Below, one piece after another: positions 1-5,321 of a stretch of DNA of 5,483 bases (its first letter is position 1; each line of letters opens with the position of its first letter). The notes under the pieces were generated by a model. That model ran no database searches, had not been told where the DNA came from, and saw nothing but the letters and a program-made list of their open reading frames with translations. Origin of the DNA: Olsenella sp. (GTDB taxonomy: Bacteria > Actinomycetota > Coriobacteriia > Coriobacteriales > Atopobiaceae). A program made the translations under genes and the position numbers. Where the stretch lies: NCBI GenBank assembly GCA_015062715.1, contig SUUD01000046.1, forward strand, positions 1 to 5,483, given 5' to 3'.

Positions 1-265
1 TGGGGGAGGGGCCGGCCTTCTTTGCGCGGGCGGTGCGGGTCGCGCGTGCGGGGCGCTCGGAATGGGCTGCCGGTGCGCGATGGGTCGCCGGTGCCGCCTG
101 GCGTGCCGCACGCCGCGCCTCGATACGGGCGCGTGCGGCGTCCGAGCTGCCACGTGTGGGCTCGGTGCCTCGGGCGTGGGAGGGCGTCGACGCCCTGTGC
201 GAGCGTCCCGTGTCCTCACGCCTGGTCGGCTGAAGCCTCCTGCGCTCGTTGTCCCTCTCCGCCAT
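1..265 (-). CDS. N-terminal part of an unidentified protein with a basic, disordered start (partial)
   Basis: This is a leftward open frame from an ATG at 265-263 to the left edge, 88 codons without a stop. It begins MAERDNERRRLQPTRRE and continues rich in Arg, Ala, Pro, Thr and Ser, with no membrane segment in the visible part. An SD-like AGGAAGGA (284-277 read on the minus strand) lies 11 nt before the ATG. It would be divergent from metG. Highly basic disordered N-termini of this kind are common on actinobacterial cell-envelope proteins with a later transmembrane helix (penicillin-binding or LytR-type proteins), but nothing here identifies the family. G/C bias at third positions is weaker than in metG, and other frames of this GC-rich stretch are also open. 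A competing reading is the tail of a rightward gene ending at TGA 231-233, whose Arg/Ala-rich translation looks less protein-like. The gene is an inference from start, SD and open frame. Confidence 0.48.
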   Translation of the reverse strand, partial: MAERDNERRRLQPTRREDTGRSHRASTPSHARGTEPTRGSSDAARARIEARRAARQAAPATHRAPAAHSERPARATRTARAKKAGPSP

Positions 266-314
266 GTGGCACACCGTCCTTCCTGCGCAATTCGCTTCCC
301 ACATGATGCCACAT
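264..314 (-). promoter_or_regulatory. Dyad enclosing the start region of the leftward gene
   Basis: ATGTGGCA at 264-271 and its exact inverse TGCCACAT at 307-314 flank 35 nt. In the leftward transcript they would pair over 8 bp (plus a possible G-U), enclosing the SD-like sequence and including two bases of the proposed start codon. It could act as a translation-controlling stem or as a DNA operator. The repeat is seen directly; the role is inference. Confidence 0.35.
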
Positions 315-350
315 ACGCGAGAGGGGCGGGTCCCTCTTCCGTCCTGCGGC

Positions 351-380
351 GAGAACGCGTCGACCAGTCGACGCGTTCTC
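351..380. repeat. Perfect 14-bp inverted repeat in the divergent intergenic region
   Basis: GAGAACGCGTCGAC (351-364) and its exact reverse complement (367-380) are separated only by CA. There is no T-run on either side, so an intrinsic terminator is unlikely. The 8-mer AGAACGCG in the left arm recurs directly at 395-402, giving three copies in 51 bp when the inverted copy at 372-379 is counted. The position between two divergent genes, upstream of the metG -10, suits a regulator binding site. Confidence 0.6.
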
Positions 381-390
381 ATCCCCACGG

Positions 391-423
391 GAGAAGAACG
401 CGCCTGCAGGCTGACGACTTCTC
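391..423. repeat. Second small dyad: GAGAAG...CTTCTC around a 10-bp palindrome
   Basis: GAGAAG (391-396) is matched by CTTCTC (418-423). The intervening DNA contains the perfect palindrome GCCTGCAGGC (402-411). Together with the repeat at 351-380 this makes the divergent gap unusually symmetric. No function can be read from the sequence. Confidence 0.35.
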
Positions 424-475
424 ATGGCGAGTTGGTCGAGGCGGCGTCTCGGCGGCATGCTCGCCCCGCTCGATA

Positions 476-481
476 TACAAT
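476..481 (+). promoter_or_regulatory. Probable -10 element of the metG promoter
   Basis: TACAAT matches TATAAT at five of six positions and lies in the only A/T-rich patch before metG (473-489). No convincing -35 hexamer is found 16-18 bp upstream. The expected start of transcription is near 487-489, giving a leader of about 45 nt. A small palindrome, ATTGCgtGCAAT (487-498), would sit over the start point and could be an operator. Confidence 0.45.
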
Positions 482-519
482 CAAACATTGCGTGCAATCC
501 GGCGCGCCCCTTCGCCATC

Positions 520-526
520 AGGAGGA
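520..526 (+). promoter_or_regulatory. Ribosome binding site of metG
   Basis: AGGAGGA lies 7 nt before the ATG at 534. It is the strongest Shine-Dalgarno in the window. It fixes the start at 534 rather than at the in-frame upstream ATG at 249. Confidence 0.85.
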
Positions 527-533
527 CCGTACC

Positions 534-2135
534 ATGGCAGATCGCCCCAGCTTCTACATCACCACACCCATCTACTACGTCAACGCCGCGCCTCACCTGG
601 GCACCGCGTACTGCACCATCCTGTGCGACGTCATGGCGCGCTACAAGCGCTCCATGGGCTACGACGTCAAGTTCCTCACCGGCCTCGACGAGCACGGCGA
701 GAAGGTCCAGCAGGCCGCCGAGGCCCACGACATGACCCCCCAGGCCTGGTGCGACAGCCTGGCCCCCGCCTTCACGGACATCTGGAAGACCCTCGAGATC
801 TCGAACGACGACTTCATCCGCACCACCCAGGAGCGACAGGTCAAGGCCGTCCAGCACCTCTGGGAGCGCATGAGGGAGGCCGGCTACATCTACAAGGGCA
901 GCTACGACGGCTGGTACTGCGTGCCCGAGGAGACCTACTTCACCGACACCCAGGTCAAGAAGGCCGACGAGGAGCGCCACACCGAGGGCCAGCACCTCTG
1001 CCCCGACTGCGGCCGCTCGCTGGAGCGCGTCCAAGAGGAGTCCTGGTTCTTCAAGCTCTCCGCCTTCCAGGACAGGCTGCTTGCCCTCTATGACGAGCAT
1101 CCCGACTTCGTCATGCCCGACTTCCGCATGAACGAGGTCCGCACCTTCGTCGAGGGCGGCCTGCGCGACATCTCCGTCAGCCGTACCAGCTTTGACTGGG
1201 GCATCCCCGTGCCCTTCGACGACAAGCACGTCACCTACGTCTGGTTTGACGCCCTGCTCAACTACGCCACCGCGGTGGGCTTTGGCAACCCCGACATGGC
1301 CGACGAGTTTGCGTTCCGCTGGCCCGCGCAGTTCAACGTGGTGGGCAAGGACATCATCCGCTTCCACTGCGTCATCTGGCCGGCCATGCTCATGGCCATT
1401 GGCGAGGCCGTGCCCGAGCACGTCTTTGCCCACGGCTTCCTCATGGTCCACGACGACGAGACCGGCAAGAACGTCAAGATGTCCAAGTCGCTGGGCAACG
1501 TCATCGCCCCGCAGGACGTGGTCGACATGCTCGGCGTGGAGGGCTACCGCTACTACTTCATGACCGACTGCGTGCCCGGCGAGGACGGCGGCATCTCCTT
1601 CGGCCGCATGGAGCAGGTCTACAACGCCGACCTGGCCAACAGCTGGGGCAACCTCGTGAGCCGCTCGCTCAACATGAGCGCCAAGTACTTCGACGGCTGC
1701 ACGCCGACGCTCCCCGAGGGCTGGGCCGACGCCGAGAGCCCGCTGCGCGAGATCGCCCAGGGCATCGTGGGCCGCTATGCCGCGCACATGGACAAGGTCG
1801 AGTACGTCGCCGCCAAGGACGTGGTGATGGAGCTCGTCCACGCCGCCAACCACTACATCGAGGACTCCATGCCGTGGGCTGTCGCCAAGGACCCGGAGCG
1901 TGCCGGCGAGCTGGCGCAGATCATGGCCAACCTGCTCGAGGCCATCCGCATCTGCGCGCACCTGCTCGAGCCCTTCATGCCCGAGACGAGCGCCGAGGTC
2001 CTGCGCCGCATGTCGCTCGCCGACGAGGCCGACACCCAGGACCTCGAGGCCTGCTGCGCCTGGGGCGGACTTGCGGGCGGCGTGCCCGTGACCAAGGGCG
2101 ACGCCCTCTTCCCGCGCCTCCAGTCGCAGAAGTAA
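534..2135 (+). CDS. metG: Methionine--tRNA ligase (MetRS)
   Basis: This cytoplasmic class I aminoacyl-tRNA synthetase charges tRNA-Met (elongator and initiator) with methionine using ATP. The product is 533 aa. The HIGH signature appears as PHLGT (H21-T24), followed by FLTGLDEHGEK; the KMSKS loop is intact at 315-319. The sequence around NEVRTFVEGGLRDISVSRTSFDWG and YVWFDALLNY is typical of the Bacillus-like subtype. The CP-domain knuckle region has C129 and the pair C156/C159, but the position that is usually a fourth Cys is E132 (CVPE). The helical anticodon-binding domain follows the KMSKS loop. The C-terminal Trbp111-like tRNA-binding domain of the B. subtilis and E. coli enzymes (about 660-680 aa) is absent, as in the short mycobacterial form. 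The start at 534 follows a strong SD; the upstream extension of the frame covers the promoter and is not homologous. It is followed 78 nt later by rsmA. Confidence 0.98.
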   Translation: MADRPSFYITTPIYYVNAAPHLGTAYCTILCDVMARYKRSMGYDVKFLTGLDEHGEKVQQAAEAHDMTPQAWCDSLAPAFTDIWKTLEISNDDFIRTTQERQVKAVQHLWERMREAGYIYKGSYDGWYCVPEETYFTDTQVKKADEERHTEGQHLCPDCGRSLERVQEESWFFKLSAFQDRLLALYDEHPDFVMPDFRMNEVRTFVEGGLRDISVSRTSFDWGIPVPFDDKHVTYVWFDALLNYATAVGFGNPDMADEFAFRWPAQFNVVGKDIIRFHCVIWPAMLMAIGEAVPEHVFAHGFLMVHDDETGKNVKMSKSLGNVIAPQDVVDMLGVEGYRYYFMTDCVPGEDGGISFGRMEQVYNADLANSWGNLVSRSLNMSAKYFDGCTPTLPEGWADAESPLREIAQGIVGRYAAHMDKVEYVAAKDVVMELVHAANHYIEDSMPWAVAKDPERAGELAQIMANLLEAIRICAHLLEPFMPETSAEVLRRMSLADEADTQDLEACCAWGGLAGGVPVTKGDALFPRLQSQK

Positions 2136-2163
2136 TCGAGTCGTCCCAGCTAGCGTGAGCAAA

Positions 2164-2198
2164 GGAAGAGCCAGGGGAAGCAGTCCCTTGGCTCTTCT
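2164..2198 (+). terminator. Stable hairpin between metG and rsmA, no U-tract
   Basis: Bases 2164-2178 pair with 2184-2198, leaving a 5-nt loop (AGCAG). The stem is about 15 bp with two G-U pairs, and its core is GAAGAGCCA against TGGCTCTTC. It is followed by GCCCAAAGG instead of a T-run and ends 4 nt before the rsmA SD. It may be a weak terminator, an attenuator or an mRNA-processing or stability element. Its sequence resembles the hairpin after comF. Confidence 0.55.
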
Positions 2199-2202
2199 GC
2201 CC

Positions 2203-2209
2203 AAAGGAG
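2203..2209 (+). promoter_or_regulatory. Ribosome binding site of rsmA
   Basis: AAAGGAG ends only 4 nt before the ATG at 2214. The spacing is short but the motif is good, and it sits immediately downstream of the intergenic hairpin. Confidence 0.65.
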
Positions 2210-2213
2210 CCCC

Positions 2214-3065
2214 ATGCCCCCCACCTCGATTCTAGCCAGCCCCTCCGCCACGCGCGACGTGCTCGAGCGGCATGGCTTCTACACCAAGCACCGCCTGGGC
2301 CAGAACTTCCTGGTGAGCGATGCCGTCATCACGCGGATCGTCTCGCTGGCGGAGCTCGCCCCCGACGACGTGGTGCTCGAGGTGGGGCCGGGCATCGGCA
2401 CGCTCACGGTGGCGCTCCTGCCCCGCGCGACGCGCGTGGTGGCGGTGGAGGCGGACCACAAGCTCGAGCCCGTGCTGGCCGAGACCTGCGCGCAGGACTC
2501 CGACAAGCTCGACATCGTGTGGGGCGACGCCCTGCGACAGGTGCCGGGCGGGCTGCCCGTCATGCCCACGGCGTTCGTCTCGAACCTGCCCTACCAGGTG
2601 GCTGCCACCATCATCCTGCAGGCCTTCGAGGCTGTGCCCTCCCTGCGTCGGGCCGTGGTCATGGTCCAGGCCGAGGTGGCAGACCGCATCGCCGCGGCCC
2701 CGGGCTCCAAGGCCTACGGCGCCTACACGGCCAAGCTCGCCCTGTGGGGCAAGGTCACGGGCCGCTTCGAGGTGGGGCCGGGCAACTTCATGCCGCCCCC
2801 GCACGTGGACTCCGCCGTGGTGCGCATTGACCGCGTCGAGACGGGCCTCGACGCCGCCACCATAGCCGACGCCTCGCGTGTCATCGACGCGGCCTTCGCC
2901 CAGCGTCGCAAGACCATCCGCAACTCCATGTCGTCCCAGGGCTTCGACAAGGCCGCGCTCGACGCCGCCTTTGCCGCGACGGGCATCTCGCCCACCTGCC
3001 GTGCCGAGACGCTCGCGCCCGAGGACTTCGTCCGCCTGGCAGAGGCCATGCGAGAGGTGGGGTAG
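2214..3065 (+). CDS. rsmA: 16S rRNA (adenine(1518)-N6/adenine(1519)-N6)-dimethyltransferase
   Basis: RsmA (KsgA) uses S-adenosylmethionine to dimethylate the two adjacent adenines in helix 45 near the 3' end of 16S rRNA, a late step in 30S subunit maturation; its loss gives kasugamycin resistance. The product is 283 aa, slightly longer than the usual 260-280. Motifs in order are the N-terminal KHRLGQNFL (25-33), SAM-binding motif I EVGPGIGTLT (56-65), the acidic VEAD (78-81), GDA (104-106), the catalytic motif IV NLPY (124-127), and FMPPPHVDS (192-200). The C-terminal domain carries the FAQRRKTIRNS stretch typical of the family. An SD precedes the ATG. The stop TAG is followed after 2 nt by the tatD ATG, so the two are probably co-transcribed and translationally coupled. 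No internal anomaly is seen. Confidence 0.97.
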   Translation: MPPTSILASPSATRDVLERHGFYTKHRLGQNFLVSDAVITRIVSLAELAPDDVVLEVGPGIGTLTVALLPRATRVVAVEADHKLEPVLAETCAQDSDKLDIVWGDALRQVPGGLPVMPTAFVSNLPYQVAATIILQAFEAVPSLRRAVVMVQAEVADRIAAAPGSKAYGAYTAKLALWGKVTGRFEVGPGNFMPPPHVDSAVVRIDRVETGLDAATIADASRVIDAAFAQRRKTIRNSMSSQGFDKAALDAAFAATGISPTCRAETLAPEDFVRLAEAMREVG

Positions 3066-3067
3066 AC

Positions 3068-4048
3068 ATGGCACTCGTGTTCACCGACAAGAAGGGCCGC
3101 GAGTTCGAGGCGCCAACGCCGCTGGCGCCTCTGGCCGACACCCATGGCCACCTCACGCACTTCCGCAAGACCACTGCCGCCGAGGCCATCGTGCGTGCGG
3201 CCCTTGTGGGGGTGCGCATGCTGGTCGTCCCGGTCGACCCGGTCGACGAGGTGGGGCCCGGCCTGCGCTTCGAAACGCCGGCGGCCTTCCTGTCCTGGCT
3301 TGACGAGCAGGTCGAGCGGGCGAGGGGGGACCTGGGGGAGCTCGCGTCGCGTGGCATCTCGGCGCCCGAGTTTCCCGATTGGCCCGATGTCCCCGATCTT
3401 CTCGACAACGTCCGCATTGTGGCGGGGGTGCATCCCTATGGTGCCCTGCAGCTCGACGCTGCGGCGATGGCGCGGATGGACGAGCTTCTCGATAGCCCGC
3501 GCTGCGTTGGGGTGGGGGAGTTTGGCATCGACGTCGGCCCGTGGAGCGAGCTGCCCGCCGAGGCGCAGGAGCCTGCCTTCCGCGCCCAGCTGCGCATTGC
3601 CCACGAGAGGGGCCTTCCCGTGGAGCTGCACCTGCGTGACGAGGAGGACGGCGTGCATGCCACGGGGCACGACGTGGCGCTGCGCGTGCTGCGCGAGGAG
3701 GGCGTGCCGGTGGCCGGCTGCGACCTGCACTGCTTTACCAGCGACGCTGAGGTGATGGCGCCGTTCGTGGAGCTGGGCTGTCACATCGCCTTTGGCGGTG
3801 CGTCGACGTTTGCCAGCAACCAGGCCATACGCGAGGCCGTCGCGGCCTGTCCCGAGCACCTTCTGCTCAGCGAGACCGACAGTCCCTACATGGCCCCAGT
3901 GCCCCTGCGCGGCACCGAGTGCGAGCCAGCCATGGTGGCCTTCTCGGCAGCCTGCGTTGCCGACGTGCGCGAACAGGCCGGCGTGGCGGGCCGCGAGCAG
4001 ACCTACGCCGCGCTCTGGAGAAACGCCTGCGCCCTGCTGGGACGCTAG
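3068..4048 (+). CDS. tatD: TatD-family metal-dependent hydrolase (putative DNase) with an insertion
   Basis: TatD proteins are TIM-barrel metal-dependent hydrolases; characterised members show 3'-5' DNase or AP-endonuclease-like activity in the cytoplasm. The product is 326 aa, against 255-270 for most members. The metal ligands expected for the fold are all present: DTHGHL (H26, H28; usually DTHCHL), GEFGID (E151), LHLRDE (H188), DLHCF (H221) and ETDSP (D271). The extra length lies mainly in residues about 58-113, between the second barrel strand (MLVVPVD) and IVAGVHPY, roughly 40 residues more than usual. The aromatic pair common after GEIGLD is replaced by VGPW. The ATG lies 2 nt after the rsmA stop; a G-rich SD (GAGGTGGGG) sits in the end of rsmA, which points to coupled translation. 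Substrate is not predictable from sequence. Confidence 0.92.
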   Translation: MALVFTDKKGREFEAPTPLAPLADTHGHLTHFRKTTAAEAIVRAALVGVRMLVVPVDPVDEVGPGLRFETPAAFLSWLDEQVERARGDLGELASRGISAPEFPDWPDVPDLLDNVRIVAGVHPYGALQLDAAAMARMDELLDSPRCVGVGEFGIDVGPWSELPAEAQEPAFRAQLRIAHERGLPVELHLRDEEDGVHATGHDVALRVLREEGVPVAGCDLHCFTSDAEVMAPFVELGCHIAFGGASTFASNQAIREAVAACPEHLLLSETDSPYMAPVPLRGTECEPAMVAFSAACVADVREQAGVAGREQTYAALWRNACALLGR

Positions 4049-4052
4049 CCTC

Positions 4053-4117
4053 GTGGGACAAATCCTCCGGGCAGACTGTCCCACTCTGGGACAGTCTGCC
4101 CGGAGGATTTGTCCCAC
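4053..4117. repeat. Perfect 65-nt palindromic element (31-bp stem, 3-nt loop)
   Basis: Positions 4053-4083 are exactly the reverse complement of 4087-4117, with the loop CTC. Each arm is itself bounded by the short inverted pair TGGGACA/TGTCCCA, so the unit holds four copies of this 7-mer. It starts 4 nt after the tatD stop and is followed by CTTT. As RNA it would be an extremely stable stem, able to act as a bidirectional terminator or an RNase III substrate. The lack of any mismatch and the nested ends suggest a dispersed REP- or MITE-like element rather than an ordinary terminator. Copies elsewhere cannot be checked here. Confidence 0.85.
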
Positions 4118-4135
4118 TTTCGCGCGCATGCCCCA

Positions 4136-4144
4136 TGCTATCCT
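4136..4144 (+). promoter_or_regulatory. Possible extended -10 promoter of comF
   Basis: TGC-TATCCT is an extended -10 (TGn plus four of six matches) just downstream of the palindrome. It would start transcription near 4151 and give a leader of about 37 nt to the ATG at 4188. No good -35 is seen. It would let comF be expressed separately from rsmA-tatD, and it argues against the in-frame ATG at 4128 as the start. Confidence 0.4.
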
Positions 4145-4187
4145 AGGTGAGACAGGCTGCCCGCCGCACGTGACCCGTGGGGGCAGC

Positions 4188-4910
4188 ATGTCTCGAATCC
4201 CCGCCATAGCCTCCGTAGCGGCAGAGCTGCTGTGGCCGACGCGCTGCGTGGGCTGCGAGCGGCCGGGGACGCTGCTGTGCGACGAGTGCCGCGAGCACAT
4301 GCCCTGGATCTGCCAGCGCTGGGCCTGCCCCCACTGCGGCGCGCCGTTCGGCTACCTCACCTGCACGGAGTGCGGGCGCGACTGGGGCCTCGACGCGCTC
4401 GTGTGCGCTGCCGGCTACGAGGGGGTCGCACGACGGCTGGTGACCACGCTCAAGGACGCCCACGAGACCAGGGTCGCCCCCGTCATGGCCGCCGCCATGG
4501 CGACCGCCCTGGACGAGGCGGCGGCCTGGGAGGCGCCGGACGGCAGGCCGCGCTTCTCCGCGGACGACCTCGATGCCATCGCCTTCGTGCCGGCGACGGC
4601 AAGGGCCTACGCCCGGCGCGGCTTCGACCACATGGCCCTGGTCGCCGAGGCGCTGTCGCAGCTCACGGGCCTTCCGGTGGCCGACGTCCTGGTGCGCGGC
4701 CCGGCGCTCGACCAACGGCGGCTGGGACGTGCCGACCGCGCGGAGAACCTCGAGGGGAGCGTCAGCGCCATCGACGACGTCTCGGGCATGCGCCTGCTTC
4801 TGGCAGACGACGTGGTGACCACGGGGGCGAGCATGCGGGCCTGCGCCGCGGCGCTTCGGGCACGCGGAGCTGAGCGCGTGGTGGGCTGCGCCCTGTGCCG
4901 CGTCTGGTGA
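4188..4910 (+). CDS. comF: ComF-family protein (phosphoribosyltransferase-like, zinc-ribbon N-terminus)
   Basis: ComF/ComFC proteins are cytoplasmic and are needed for efficient natural transformation in several bacteria, where ComFC works with the ComFA translocase on incoming DNA; many hosts carrying the gene are not known to be competent. The product is 240 aa. The N-terminus has four CxxC pairs, C20/C23, C31/C34, C47/C50 and C59/C62, which fit zinc binding. The middle contains the family signature YARRGFDHMALVAEAL (from Y141), then QRRLGRADRAENLEG. The PRPP-binding loop is DDVVTTGAS (207-215). The start at 4188 gives the usual short lead-in (LLWPTRCVGC) and has a weak G-rich SD (GTGGGGGC). 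GTG 4170 and ATG 4128 are in-frame alternatives with less support. A hairpin follows directly after the stop. No comFA is in the window. Confidence 0.9.
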   Translation: MSRIPAIASVAAELLWPTRCVGCERPGTLLCDECREHMPWICQRWACPHCGAPFGYLTCTECGRDWGLDALVCAAGYEGVARRLVTTLKDAHETRVAPVMAAAMATALDEAAAWEAPDGRPRFSADDLDAIAFVPATARAYARRGFDHMALVAEALSQLTGLPVADVLVRGPALDQRRLGRADRAENLEGSVSAIDDVSGMRLLLADDVVTTGASMRACAAALRARGAERVVGCALCRVW

Positions 4911-4912
4911 AC

Positions 4913-4941
4913 GAGGCAAGGGGAAACGTCCCCTTTGGCTC
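4913..4941 (+). terminator. Terminator-like hairpin after comF
   Basis: AAGGGG (4918-4923) pairs with CCCCTT (4930-4935) around the loop AAACGT. The stem can extend outward through GAG/CTC with a small bulge. It begins 3 nt after the comF stop. The T-run is short (TTT inside the 3' arm), so termination efficiency is uncertain, but the position is right for ending comF transcription before the next promoter. Confidence 0.6.
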
Positions 4942-4982
4942 ATGTGACAGCTTCATGACAAAATAGCAACTTGCATTGCCGC

Positions 4983-4991
4983 TGGTATAAT
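4983..4991 (+). promoter_or_regulatory. Strong extended -10 promoter upstream of the lipoprotein gene
   Basis: TGG-TATAAT combines a TGn extension with a full consensus -10 (4986-4991) inside a short A/T-rich island (4942-4994) of a GC-rich region. At 17-bp spacing the -35 position reads ATAGCA (three of six matches), as expected when the extended -10 compensates. Transcription would start near 4998 and give a leader of about 325 nt before the ATG at 5322. Confidence 0.75.
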
Positions 4992-4997
4992 GAACTG

Positions 4998-5321
4998 TCT
5001 CTCTCCAGGTCTGTGGTTGCGGGCGCAAGCCCAAGTCCATGGCAGACGAGGCCAAAGGGATCCACGTAAGTCGGGGCGTGCGCGCACCGGCGATCATGGC
5101 TCGTCCTAGAAGTCAGTCGCACCGCCCGCTACTCATCGAGGCATCCGGCCTCACGGGCGAGAGGGCTCCCAGTGAGGGTCGCCGCGGTGGCCCGAGCGAT
5201 CGCCCCAGTGCGCGAGTGTGGGGGCAAAGACCAGGTCAGCTGGCGAGAGACACGGGTTGTGGGAACGGTCGGGAAGGATCGCGCGCATGGGCGCGCACGG
5301 GAAGAGACGGGGAACACCATC
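4998..5321 (+). other. Long leader with many possible helices; candidate cis-regulatory RNA or ncRNA
   Basis: No convincing gene is found in this stretch. It has many complementary segments: GGGC-GCAA-GCCC (5021-5032, GNRA tetraloop) enclosed by GTCTG/CAGAC (5009-5013 with 5043-5047); GACGAG/CTCGTC (5045-5050 with 5100-5105), which overlaps and excludes the former; the palindrome GTGCGCGCAC (5079-5088); GAGGC-ATCCG-GCCTC (5138-5152); GGGCGA/TCGCCC (5155-5160 with 5200-5205); CCAG/CTGG (5231-5243); and GCGCGC-ATGG-GCGCGC (5281-5296). I could not match it to RNase P, tmRNA, 6S, SRP RNA or the common riboswitches. Random pairing is frequent in GC-rich DNA, so the structure is a hypothesis. A frame from ATG 5039 is open to the window end but uses rare codons (AGA, CTA, AGT) and does not look like a protein. 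Confidence 0.4.

Noticed and set aside
320..337. AGAGGG/CCCTCT hairpin as a terminator in the divergent gap
   Set aside because: It has a 6-bp stem with no T-run and no gene ending nearby on either strand.
249..533. Longer metG reading frame starting at ATG 249
   Set aside because: The extra 95 residues have no MetRS similarity, lie across the promoter and dyads, and lack an SD; the AGGAGGA before 534 decides the start.
216..2204. Long open frame on the minus strand across metG
   Set aside because: It is the antisense shadow of a GC-rich gene: His/Gly/Val-rich low-complexity translation with no recognisable motif.
2723..4300. 525-codon minus-strand frame across rsmA, tatD and the palindrome
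   Set aside because: It is antisense to two well-identified genes and its translation has no domain signature.
4943..4960. CRP-like site TGTGA...TGACA upstream of the lipoprotein promoter
   Set aside because: The spacing is 8 nt rather than 6 and one half-site has a mismatch; too weak to call.
5155..5275. Possible c-di-AMP (ydaO-type) riboswitch, suggested by GGTCAGCTGG and GGG-rich blocks
   Set aside because: From memory of the family, the conserved GGGGGAACC, GGTGAATC and CCGAACCCG blocks are not present; only a short accidental resemblance remains. An Rfam scan would settle it.
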